A stretch of DNA of 64,000 bases from the NCBI GenBank assembly GCA_002436105.1, contig DIXU01000004.1, positions 1 through 64,000 of the forward strand, given 5' to 3'. Shown piece after piece: positions 43,664 through 51,791 of the stretch. Source of the DNA: Candidatus Aminicenantes bacterium UBA6072 (lineage in GTDB: Bacteria; Acidobacteriota; Aminicenantia; UBA2199). The notes under the pieces are model-generated. The model had not been told where the DNA came from, ran no database searches, and saw nothing but the letters and a program-made list of their open reading frames with translations. How positions within the stretch are numbered: position 1 is the first letter of the stretch; every line of letters begins with the position of its first letter. The position numbers and the translations under genes were made by a program.

Positions 43664-46600
43664 ATGGATAGACGGCCTGAATCGCCTGGTTTTGATTCTT
43701 CAGATAATCGACTAATCCGAGTCTTCGTTTCTTCCACTTTTCGTGACATGCTCGAAGAACGAGATAAACTGATGACCCATACCTGGCCGGAGTTACGACG
43801 TTTTTGCAAAGAACGGCAAGTAGAACTGGTTGAAGTTGATTTACGCTGGGGGATTTCGGAAAGTCAGAGCGAACGAAATGAAACACTGAAATTATGCTTA
43901 GGTGAAATTCGTGCATGCCGCCCTTTTTTTATCGGATTACTTGGCGAACGTTACGGAGGAGCACCAGCGGACGCTGCTTTCACTGCCGACCTTAAGGAAG
44001 AACACCCATGGTTAATTAAAAATTACGGAAAAAGTTTTACTGAATTTGAAATCCTTTATGGAGTTCTCAACAATCCCGAAATGGCAGGCCGTGCTTTTTT
44101 TTATTTCCGCGATCCAGCTTATGCTAAGGCTCACGGGGTGGATTTCCTTGCTGAGAATACTAATGCTTCATTAAGGCAATCCGAATTAAAGGACGCCATC
44201 CGCGCTGTATGTAAAACGAAAAATATCCCTCTGTACGAAAACTACTCCGATCCGAGCGAGTTAGCTGCTCTTGTCCTCAATCAACTAAAAATGGCAATCG
44301 CCGACTTATTCCCAACAGAAGCCATTCCAGATCCGCTTGCACATGAGGCCCTAAATCACAAAGCATTTGCAGAAATTCGTTGCCGTACATATATTGGGTG
44401 CCACGAATATTTTGATAAACTCAACAACTATATTAAGGGAAACGATACGCCAATTGTATTGCTGGGAGATTCAGGAAGTGGCAAATCTGCTTTGTTGGCC
44501 AACTGGATTCAGGAATGGTCGAAATCACATCCGAATGATATTATTTTCCAGCATTACATCGGAAGTACGCCGGATAGTATCGGACATTGGAAACTGATGA
44601 CCCGATTGATGGCCGAAATAAATAAAATATCTGGGGTTTCCGATGAAATACCACATTCACACGATGAAATTCTCTTAGCGTTTCCTGCCTGGTTGGCAAA
44701 AGCTCGAAGCAAGGCGGAGCGTGAGGGCTTCCATTTCATTGTCGTGCTAGATGCTCTCAATCAACTTGAAGATGTAGACAATGCTAAAAATCTTGGTTGG
44801 TTACCATCCCATTCTTTTAAAGGCCCCTTAAAGCTTATAGTATCTACCCTTTCTGGTGACACCCTTAGAGCTCTGGATTTGAGGCATTGGGATACGCAAA
44901 CAATTAAACCTCTTTCACCTGATGATCGCCGTAAGATGATTGGCGATTACTTATTACGTTTTGGCAAAAAAATCGATTCTGCTCGACTTATTCGCATTGC
45001 CGACAATCCAGCTACGGCCAATCCTCTTTATTTGAAAATATTTCTTGATGAATTGCGAGTTACAGGCACCCATGACAGGCTTGACGAACGAATCAACGAT
45101 TATCTGGCTGCAACGGATATTCCATTATTAATGCAAAAAGTTCTGACACGTTACCAAAGTGACTATGAACGGGACTGTCCAGGGCTGGTGAAAGAAGTGC
45201 TTGGGCTTATTTGGGCTTCTCGACGCGGGCTTACTGAAGCTGAGATACTGCGTATCCTGCGTCCTGCCGATTTGCCACAATTGCCGTTGGCATTTTGGTC
45301 CCCCCTGCGAGCGGCACTAGAGGAAAGCCTTATCGACAGAGGGGGATACCTGAATTACATTCACGATTTCATTCGAATTGCTGTTGAGGTCGCTTTCGTG
45401 CCTGATGAGGACAGTAAAAACTCATTTCGCCAAAGGCTGGCGAGCCATTTTGAAGCCCAACCTGAAAACGAGCGAAATTGTGACGAGTTGCCATGGCTTT
45501 TAAAGCAGATGAATGCTCGAACCCGCCTCCGTAGTTGCTTGCTCGAAATAAACCGATTTATTTTTATGTTCGCGCGAGATGAAGATGAAATCACGTCGAA
45601 CTGGGTATGGCTGGGAGAAGTACAAGAGATGGGGAAATCCTATCAAGATGCATTTAAAAAATGGTCTTTGAGATCTGGGGGAGATAAAGATTCGAATTTC
45701 CGAGCTGCTGCCCGCATTAGTCATATTCTTTTCAAGGCAGGTTTAGTTAATGAAGCCGAACCGTTAATGCGAGAGGCACTCAAGATGTGTCCAAAAGGGG
45801 ATCCAACTGAATTAACAGATTTGCTCAATGATTTCGCTAGATTGCTCAGCTCGACGAATAGAGTGGATGAAGCCCAAAAATATATGCGACAAGCGTTGCA
45901 AATAGATGAGTCTTTCTTTGGGAAACAGCACCAAAAAGTTGGCCGCGATTTAAATAGTCTCTCAATAATGCTGGCTATGGCTCAACGCCCGGATGAAGCT
46001 ATATCGTATATGCAACAAGCATTGCAAATCGCGGAAACCAATTTGGGAATGAATCATCCCGATGTAGGAACCGCAGCAAAGAATCTCGGGGTCCTATTAC
46101 AAAACAATGGAAGACTTGATGAAGCCGAACCACTTTTACGACGAGCTCTTTTTATTTCCGAATCAAGCCTTGGGAAAGAGGATTCAAGCGTTGCCCAAAA
46201 AGCCTTAAGTCTCGGGTTTTTGCTACTGTATACGCAACGTTGGGAAGAAGCTGAATCTCTATTTCGCAGAGCTCTCTCCATACTTGAGAAGAGCTTCGGG
46301 CCGGAGCACCCAGATGTGGCGACGGCCCTAAATAACCTTGCCCAGTTGCTTAATTCAAGTAATCGATCTAGCGAGGCGGAACCACTTTTGAAAAGAGCAT
46401 TGTATATTGCGGAAACTACTTTTGGGAATAGCCATCCTAATGTATCCCTATACCTCTACAATCTCGCTCTGACTTACCAATTATTGAATCGAATTGACGA
46501 AGCTATACCGATGTTTCAAAAAGCATTGCAAATAAGCGAGTCAAACCTAGGTCCTTATCATCCAGAAGTGGTAAAAGATCGTAATAGCCTAATGGAGTTG

Positions 46601-47206
46601 ATTGAGGCTGCAGCTCAAGTAAAAGAAAATGAATCTTTTTTGCGCAATGAATTGCATTTTGCCGAGGAACAATTCGGGAAGGATCATGTCCAAGTAGCGG
46701 AAAAACTCAATGAACTCGCCCAGTTTCTTCAAGCCACGAATCACCTGTCTGAAGCTGAAAATCTTATGCGCAGGGTTATTTCAATTTTTATAAACTCAAC
46801 ACCAAAGAATCCGGCGAACCTGGTTATCAGTCTCAATAATCTAGCTGGCTTGTTTCAGGCTGGAAAACGATTACATGAGTCCCAACAGCAATTCCACGAG
46901 GCACTGAAAGTTGCTGAGGAGAATTTAGATAAAAATCACCTCGCGACGGCCATCACTCTTAACAACCTTGCGATGTTACTTAAAACCGATGGACGACCGA
47001 AAGAAGCTCAACCATTTATGTGTAGAGTTATAGAAATATTTGAAAAAAATGCAAAAATTAATGGTCAATTGCATCCAAACTTCCAGGCAATTGTAAAAAA
47101 CTATATTGAAATTCTGGAGTCGATTCAATGGAATCAATATCAAATCAGTTCACATTTAAATAAAATAGCTCCCGACTATCGTTGGGACGACAAGTTTTGG
47201 AATTAA
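43664..47206 (+). CDS. DUF4062-NACHT-TPR signalling NTPase
   Basis: The 1180-aa protein starts with a DUF4062 domain: RVFVSSTFRDMLEERDKLM, then VDLRWGISESQ and FFIGLLGERYGG (about 12-105). A STAND/NACHT NTPase follows, with P-loop GDSGSGKS (268-275) and Walker B VVLDALNQLED (Asp363). From about 690 to 1150 there are roughly ten kinesin-light-chain-type TPRs of 42 residues (EAEPLLRRAL..., NNLAQLL). The layout is that of vertebrate nephrocystin-3 and of bacterial STAND proteins linked to defence. GGAGGAGGA sets the ATG at 43664. The gene is visibly AT-rich against its neighbours, a sign of transfer. Confidence 0.88.
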   Translation: MDRRPESPGFDSSDNRLIRVFVSSTFRDMLEERDKLMTHTWPELRRFCKERQVELVEVDLRWGISESQSERNETLKLCLGEIRACRPFFIGLLGERYGGAPADAAFTADLKEEHPWLIKNYGKSFTEFEILYGVLNNPEMAGRAFFYFRDPAYAKAHGVDFLAENTNASLRQSELKDAIRAVCKTKNIPLYENYSDPSELAALVLNQLKMAIADLFPTEAIPDPLAHEALNHKAFAEIRCRTYIGCHEYFDKLNNYIKGNDTPIVLLGDSGSGKSALLANWIQEWSKSHPNDIIFQHYIGSTPDSIGHWKLMTRLMAEINKISGVSDEIPHSHDEILLAFPAWLAKARSKAEREGFHFIVVLDALNQLEDVDNAKNLGWLPSHSFKGPLKLIVSTLSGDTLRALDLRHWDTQTIKPLSPDDRRKMIGDYLLRFGKKIDSARLIRIADNPATANPLYLKIFLDELRVTGTHDRLDERINDYLAATDIPLLMQKVLTRYQSDYERDCPGLVKEVLGLIWASRRGLTEAEILRILRPADLPQLPLAFWSPLRAALEESLIDRGGYLNYIHDFIRIAVEVAFVPDEDSKNSFRQRLASHFEAQPENERNCDELPWLLKQMNARTRLRSCLLEINRFIFMFARDEDEITSNWVWLGEVQEMGKSYQDAFKKWSLRSGGDKDSNFRAAARISHILFKAGLVNEAEPLMREALKMCPKGDPTELTDLLNDFARLLSSTNRVDEAQKYMRQALQIDESFFGKQHQKVGRDLNSLSIMLAMAQRPDEAISYMQQALQIAETNLGMNHPDVGTAAKNLGVLLQNNGRLDEAEPLLRRALFISESSLGKEDSSVAQKALSLGFLLLYTQRWEEAESLFRRALSILEKSFGPEHPDVATALNNLAQLLNSSNRSSEAEPLLKRALYIAETTFGNSHPNVSLYLYNLALTYQLLNRIDEAIPMFQKALQISESNLGPYHPEVVKDRNSLMELIEAAAQVKENESFLRNELHFAEEQFGKDHVQVAEKLNELAQFLQATNHLSEAENLMRRVISIFINSTPKNPANLVISLNNLAGLFQAGKRLHESQQQFHEALKVAEENLDKNHLATAITLNNLAMLLKTDGRPKEAQPFMCRVIEIFEKNAKINGQLHPNFQAIVKNYIEILESIQWNQYQISSHLNKIAPDYRWDDKFWN

Positions 47207-47380
47207 ACTTGATCATAAGGAGAGTGGTGATTCCATCGGCAAACCACTTTGTTACAGATCAAACTTCAGGTACAAGAAATGCCCATTTTATCATGGGGAG
47301 ATTGGCAAAAATAGTCGCATCAAGGGAACCCCTTGAAAATTATCTTACTAAACTGGATAATCTGTCAGGGAAGTCGATTT

Positions 47381-47887
47381 ATGGATTCCGATCCAGAGCA
47401 AAATCCGGATAACCAGGCCCCTTTGCATTCGCATGGTCCCAGGTCTCCGCTTACAGGCCCGGAAAAGATAGGAATCCATCCAATGGGAGCCTCCGATCAT
47501 GGACCTCGCCATAACGATGAACTCCGGATCGTTAATGGTGACAAAGTCGTGATTGACAAGGATTCGGGATTGGTTTGGCACCAGTCGGGATCGCTCGATA
47601 TTTTGCTGAATGAAGAGGCCCTTTATTGGCTGAGGGATCTGAACAAGCGGGGATATGCCGGAGGCTCCGACTGGCGACTGCCCTCGGTGGATGAAGGGCT
47701 GGCGCTGTTGGAATTTACTAGAATGAATGGCGATCTCTACATCGATCCTGTTTTCTCCAGGCGCCAGGAATGGATCTGGACAAGCGATGGCTTCGCGCCC
47801 GAATACTTCTGGGTAATCCGCTTCGCCCTGGCCTGCAAGGCCCCTTACAGTCATATTCATCGCGCCTTCGTCCGACCCGTGCGTTAG
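47381..47887 (+). CDS. DUF1566 domain protein
   Basis: The 168-aa protein has a Pro/His-rich N-terminal 55 residues and a C-terminal DUF1566 (Lcl-type) domain: IDKDSGLVWHQSGS, then EALYWLRDLNKRGYAGGSDW and RLPSVDEGLALLEF, WIWTSDGF. DUF1566 has a fold resembling C-type lectin and sulfatase-modifying domains and often occurs in surface proteins. There is no signal peptide here, which suggests an intracellular role with the island proteins. The preceding 174 bases hold no supported gene. Confidence 0.75.
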   Translation: MDSDPEQNPDNQAPLHSHGPRSPLTGPEKIGIHPMGASDHGPRHNDELRIVNGDKVVIDKDSGLVWHQSGSLDILLNEEALYWLRDLNKRGYAGGSDWRLPSVDEGLALLEFTRMNGDLYIDPVFSRRQEWIWTSDGFAPEYFWVIRFALACKAPYSHIHRAFVRPVR

Positions 47888-47895
47888 GGAAGATC

Positions 47896-48861
47896 ATGAC
47901 CCGACTGGCCGAGCAGATCCTGGTTTCAGACGTCAGCAAGAAAGCCCTGCAGCTGCTCAACCTGCCGCCCGTTACCCTTGAAAAAGGCACTCCATATGAA
48001 AGGCCGGAAACTCCATATTTTCAGGACGCGAGCGAGCCGTCGCCGGACGCGGTGACGATCTTCGTTTCCTGTGATCTGCGTTATGGAAGTTTTTATGGTG
48101 ACTCGGATCACTGGAATCACAGCGAAGTATGCGAAATTCCATCCGTATCCTTCTACACGCTGCTCGCGGGACTGGAAGCAGGCAAAGCGGCATCAATGGA
48201 AGTGACGGCCACGATCGGCGAAATAGACATGGCCTGGGGAGTGGATTGTGCTGACCCCCACGAAACGATCACTCATAAACAGGAGCCGATTTTAGTCCAT
48301 GTCGAGATGTCGGCCGACGAGACAGCCGTGGCCCTCAAACTCCTGCGCCAAGAGAAGAATCTGTATGTTCCCTATGCCGCGCTGCAACGGGGCGGAAGCG
48401 CTCAATGGTTAGAGTCGCTCAGGGTAGAATTGCCGTCAAAAAACAAGCTCAAGAAACATGATTGGGTCAATAGAGTGAAAGAGGGGGCGGCGGCCGATTT
48501 CATACAAAGCTGCTCGCCGGATTTCAAATTCGATCCCGAAAGTTCAACCATCGAAACAGAGGCGAAGCGCACGCTGACCTTGTCCGGGTGCGGATGGGAC
48601 GAGGGCTACGATTTTTATTGCGTTTTCAATGCGTCGAACCTTTTGTCTGCAATTGAAAATTACCTGGCCAGCGGGCGCATGCAAGACAAGGTTTTGCTTG
48701 AAGGTGTCGAGTACTATTGCAACATTGAGCTCAGCGGTGCCGGGGACAACATCAGCCGGGCCCTTTGGGAAGATCCGAATGTACGGCCGGCGCGAGCCGA
48801 GGTTCTGATTGACTTTGCAGGGAAAAAGCTTTTAATGAATATACTCGAGGCCAAGGCGTAA
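47896..48861 (+). CDS. Unrecognised island protein
   Basis: The 321-aa protein is not one I recognise. It is acidic and mixed alpha/beta, without signal or membrane segments. Notable stretches are TIFVSCDLRYGSFYGDSD, VDCADPHETITHK and LTLSGCGWDEGYDFYCVF. It starts eight bases after the DUF1566 stop codon, so the two are probably co-transcribed. Base composition is intermediate, closer to the core genome than the TPR gene before it. Confidence 0.7.
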   Translation: MTRLAEQILVSDVSKKALQLLNLPPVTLEKGTPYERPETPYFQDASEPSPDAVTIFVSCDLRYGSFYGDSDHWNHSEVCEIPSVSFYTLLAGLEAGKAASMEVTATIGEIDMAWGVDCADPHETITHKQEPILVHVEMSADETAVALKLLRQEKNLYVPYAALQRGGSAQWLESLRVELPSKNKLKKHDWVNRVKEGAAADFIQSCSPDFKFDPESSTIETEAKRTLTLSGCGWDEGYDFYCVFNASNLLSAIENYLASGRMQDKVLLEGVEYYCNIELSGAGDNISRALWEDPNVRPARAEVLIDFAGKKLLMNILEAKA

Positions 48862-48884
48862 GAATAACGCCGGCCTTGCCGCTA

Positions 48885-49907
48885 TTACGTCAAAAGCTCG
48901 GAGATGGAGCGGTTGTGGTTGATGTTGAAGATCACCCGGGCAAAATACTTGGCGACGGATACTTCAAGGAACCAGGGAAAGCGCTTGGAAAAATCGTTGC
49001 CATGATATACGGCATCGGTCGCGATCAAACCGTTCAGATAGCCTTTTCGGTACAACTCGTCCAGTTTCTGTACCGCTTTGCCGTTGAACAGGGGAAGCGA
49101 GCAGGCGAAATATACCTTATTTGCTTTCTCTTCTATCTTCAGGAGCTCGATCGTGGAAACGACCGTTCCACCTGTATCCACCATGTCGTCGATGAGCAGG
49201 ACATCCCTGCCATGGACGTCGCCCAGCAGGATCGATTCCGAAACGCAGTTGGGTTTCGTGTAATCCCTTTTTTTATAAATGAACCCCAATTCGGTTTTGA
49301 GCTTCGAAGCATAGTGTTCGGCGCGCGGGGCGCCCCCGGCGTCGGGAGAAAGGACGACCAGGTTTTTCGTATCGATGTGCTCGACGACATAGTCGATGAT
49401 GTTCTTGGACGCGTGAAGGTCCTCGAATCGCGCCATCCTGAAAAAACCGGCGATGGCGGAATTGTGGACGTCGAGCGTTAGGACCTGGGTCGCCTTGCAG
49501 TTTTCGATCTCCTCGGCGACCCGGGCCGCCGTGATGCCTTCGCGGGATTTGGCCTTGTCCTGGCGCGCGTACGGAAAGGTGGGGATGACGACGCTGATGT
49601 TTCCGGCTCCGGAGCGCCAGGCCGCGTCGATGGCCGTTTTCAATGCCCTGAGGTTCTGGTCGACCGAATAGCCGTTGACGGAGTTCTCGACGTCCTGGAT
49701 GATAAAGATGTCGGTGCCGCGGATGCTGTCCAGCACTTCGGTCTTGATCTCGCTGTTCTCGAAGTGGGTTTCCCTGGAATCGATGAAATGCACCGCTTCA
49801 TCGGCCCCTTCCCTTTGGACGATATCGTTGATCTGGAGCAGCACTTTTTCCGCGAACGGTTTCCCCGACTCGCAGGCCATGATGGCCAGTTCTCCTCTTT
49901 TGAACAT
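48885..49907 (-). CDS. prs: Ribose-phosphate pyrophosphokinase
   Basis: The 340-aa enzyme makes PRPP from ribose-5-phosphate and ATP. It has IRGTDIFIIQDVEN, VVIPTFPYARQDKAKSREG, LTLDVHNSAIAGFF with the catalytic His, and the PRPP loop VLLIDDMVDTGGT. It is slightly longer than the common 315-aa form at its ends. It points opposite to the large island genes and may be a core gene stranded inside the island or one recruited by it. AGGTGAGG precedes the start. Confidence 0.93.
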   Translation of the reverse strand: MFKRGELAIMACESGKPFAEKVLLQINDIVQREGADEAVHFIDSRETHFENSEIKTEVLDSIRGTDIFIIQDVENSVNGYSVDQNLRALKTAIDAAWRSGAGNISVVIPTFPYARQDKAKSREGITAARVAEEIENCKATQVLTLDVHNSAIAGFFRMARFEDLHASKNIIDYVVEHIDTKNLVVLSPDAGGAPRAEHYASKLKTELGFIYKKRDYTKPNCVSESILLGDVHGRDVLLIDDMVDTGGTVVSTIELLKIEEKANKVYFACSLPLFNGKAVQKLDELYRKGYLNGLIATDAVYHGNDFSKRFPWFLEVSVAKYFARVIFNINHNRSISELLT

Positions 49908-49944
49908 GTTGCCTCACCTTCCGATGGGATCGGAATGGAATCGA

Positions 49945-50280
49945 TCAGACTTCATCGACATGGTTGTTGCGGTCTTTTTTGCTCATTTCCAGGAACCATA
50001 TGCCAGTAAATTCCTCAAGAATGATCTTTGTAATCCGGGCCAGTATCTCATTGTCGCATCCCGGGTACGTTTCCTGCAGTCGCGTTATGGATTTATCCAA
50101 GGTGGTTTTGACCAGCAGGTCGAAACAATCGTCATACTCTTTTCTGTAGATAACGGCATATTTGTCTATCCATTCGCCCACCGCCTCTTCCCCTGGATCG
50201 CGGCCGATCTCGACACCCTTGAACCACTTGTGCTTGAGCGCTTCCTGCAGCTGATTCCGCATCAATGTCTTCATGTCCAT
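49945..50280 (-). CDS. Small helical protein of unknown function
   Basis: The 111-aa protein has ALKHKWFKGVEIGRDPGEEAV near the start and WIDKYAVIYRKEYDDCF. Short proteins with a similar HKW...GxDxGxxxA pattern occur in many bacteria without known function. GGAGG lies before the ATG. It follows the zinc-finger gene and precedes prs on the same strand, so the three may form a leftward unit. Confidence 0.65.
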   Translation of the reverse strand: MDMKTLMRNQLQEALKHKWFKGVEIGRDPGEEAVGEWIDKYAVIYRKEYDDCFDLLVKTTLDKSITRLQETYPGCDNEILARITKIILEEFTGIWFLEMSKKDRNNHVDEV

Positions 50281-50399
50281 GGGGGAGTGCCTCCGGATAT
50301 TTCCAAGATTTTACCATTATTTTGTTGGAATTGAAATTATTTATTTGCTCAAAAATTGCGTGCTTCCGAGTCAAGAACTGCCTTGTGCCGAGTATTGTT

Positions 50400-50609
50400 T
50401 TACAGAATATCCAGTTCCTTTTTGTGAACAGGACATATATAGCCGCTTCCTTCATCCAGGGCACACTCCGTGCAGAATGCCTGGTCGCATGTCGGACAGA
50501 CGCCGAGGAGAAGGTCGAATACGGTTTGTCCGGGCTTGGTCGCGACAATGTTCGGAGCTCGGCCGCACCGCGAACATGAGGGTTGCAGTGATTGGTTATT
50601 ATTATTCAT
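50400..50609 (-). CDS. Small cysteine-rich zinc-finger protein
   Basis: The 69-aa protein has three CxxC pairs and a CxxxH-like end: CSRCG, CPTCDQAFCTEC and CPVHKK. This fits two zinc sites of a ribbon or RING/B-box-like type. No DNA-binding helix is evident. No clear Shine-Dalgarno is seen before the ATG. Role unknown. Confidence 0.65.
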   Translation of the reverse strand: MNNNNQSLQPSCSRCGRAPNIVATKPGQTVFDLLLGVCPTCDQAFCTECALDEGSGYICPVHKKELDIL

Positions 50610-50699
50610 GATGGAGAAATCATATTATGAAATCCGAATTGTTGCAATCAATCCAAGTCAGGGATTCGCTATGATATGATGAGTGTCTGGAGATAAAAA

Positions 50700-51089
50700 A
50701 TGAACGATGAAAGATTGTATCCCGTAAAAAAGGAAATTCATGCACAAGGCAATCCGATCGAGTTACATTTCAGCGTGAACGCCTATTTCGGCACCCACGA
50801 CCGGGAAGAGAGCGGGGAGGTGCCGCTGGCCGTTATCAACAAGGAAGGGATGGTTTTCCTTGTCGAAAAAATATCTGAAAACTGGCAGGGGATCGCTTCC
50901 GGCGTGGATATCAAGCATGAGTTGACTTACTCAAAAAACTCCCGGGAATCCAAATACAGCCTGCGCATTCAGCCCGATGCCTGTCCGGTCACCATCCGGG
51001 TCAAACATTTTCATGAAAATTCAGCATCGGATTTTCCGCATCACGGGGAAGCGCATGAAGACTATCATTCAATATTGGTTATCGATTGA
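50700..51089 (+). CDS. Unrecognised small protein
   Basis: The 129-aa protein has no signal peptide or membrane segment and looks beta-rich (IELHFSVNAYFGTHD, VTIRVKHFHENS). The end is His-rich (FPHHGEAHEDYHS). GGAG lies ahead of the ATG. I do not recognise the family. Confidence 0.6.
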   Translation: MNDERLYPVKKEIHAQGNPIELHFSVNAYFGTHDREESGEVPLAVINKEGMVFLVEKISENWQGIASGVDIKHELTYSKNSRESKYSLRIQPDACPVTIRVKHFHENSASDFPHHGEAHEDYHSILVID

Positions 51090-51095
51090 GCAAAA

Positions 51096-51149
51096 GTGTG
51101 CTCGATCAGGTTTCACAAAGAGAGGGAATGTGCTTGATCAGTTTTCCCA
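51096..51149 (+). promoter_or_regulatory. Pair of 22-bp direct repeats upstream of a promoter
   Basis: Copies at 51096-51117 and 51128-51149 match at 18 of 22 positions (core TGTGCT-GATCAG-TTTC), with a 32-base period, about three helical turns. They end 17 bases before the -35 box at 51167. This is the usual arrangement for an activator or repressor bound on one face. Confidence 0.45.
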
Positions 51150-51166
51150 TGCGATCTGATTTTACC

Positions 51167-51195
51167 TTGACTGCCCGACTGCATTTCCATAGAAT
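51167..51195 (+). promoter_or_regulatory. Promoter of the membrane-protein gene, probably leaderless
   Basis: TTGACT (51167-51172), 17 bases, TAGAAT (51190-51195). The ATG at 51202 is seven bases on, the expected start of transcription. No Shine-Dalgarno is present. Confidence 0.6.
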
Positions 51196-51201
51196 CGGCT
51201 G

Positions 51202-51705
51202 ATGGGCAAATCATTTTATTCTGTCCGCACAGTTCTTTTTTTTCTTGTCTTCGTCCTGCTGACCGCTCCCATCCACGCCCAACCCCGAAAATTGCCCCCC
51301 TTGAATCGGGATTTCTTCCTTTTCATGGCGGGGATCATCCTGGTTTTTCTTATCTATTCGATCAGAACCCGGAGCATCATCTGGCCGCTATGGACTGGCC
51401 TGATCAAGCAATCGCGATGGCTTTCCGCGGCGCATATAGTTCTTTTCCTGTCATGTTTCTTGTTTGGCGCGAAGATTTTCAGCGGCGGCTCATTTGATTG
51501 GCAAATCCCGTTGACGTTATTCGTTTTTGGAGTGATCCTGCTGATTCCGGGAGTGTATTGCCAGTGGAAGATAGCCCCTGATGAACATTGGAGCAGGGCT
51601 TTCCTAAATACACTGTTGTCGCTGGCGATCGGTTTTTTGATTTTCCCCGGATTTGCGCTTGTCTATTTCTTGACGCACGCATTGACCGCCTTCCTTCGGG
51701 ATTGA
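51202..51705 (+). CDS. Five-helix membrane protein of unknown function
   Basis: The 167-aa protein is almost all membrane helices, at about residues 5-25 (possibly a signal), 36-52, 72-92, 97-115 and 132-158. There are no motifs I recognise. It stands alone behind a promoter with upstream direct repeats, just before the RyR-SLOG operon. Confidence 0.7.
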   Translation: MGKSFYSVRTVLFFLVFVLLTAPIHAQPRKLPPLNRDFFLFMAGIILVFLIYSIRTRSIIWPLWTGLIKQSRWLSAAHIVLFLSCFLFGAKIFSGGSFDWQIPLTLFVFGVILLIPGVYCQWKIAPDEHWSRAFLNTLLSLAIGFLIFPGFALVYFLTHALTAFLRD

Positions 51706-51741
51706 TCTGAAAGCATATCTTGGATCAGCAATTTCGGCGAT

Positions 51742-51771
51742 TTGCTTATTCAGGTAATTGTTCTATATAAT
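51742..51771 (+). promoter_or_regulatory. Promoter of the RyR-SLOG operon
   Basis: TTGCTT (51742-51747), 18 bases, consensus TATAAT (51766-51771), then AGGAGG (51782-51787) before the ATG at 51792. Confidence 0.65.
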
Positions 51772-51791
51772 GGCAAACTTCAGGAGGATCA

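Noticed and set aside
47182..47412. A 76-codon open frame between the TPR gene and the DUF1566 gene
   Set aside because: It overlaps the ends of both, has no Shine-Dalgarno or motif, and its composition does not look coding.
47381..47887. DUF1566 protein as the variable target of a diversity-generating retroelement
   Set aside because: No reverse transcriptase or template repeat was found nearby.
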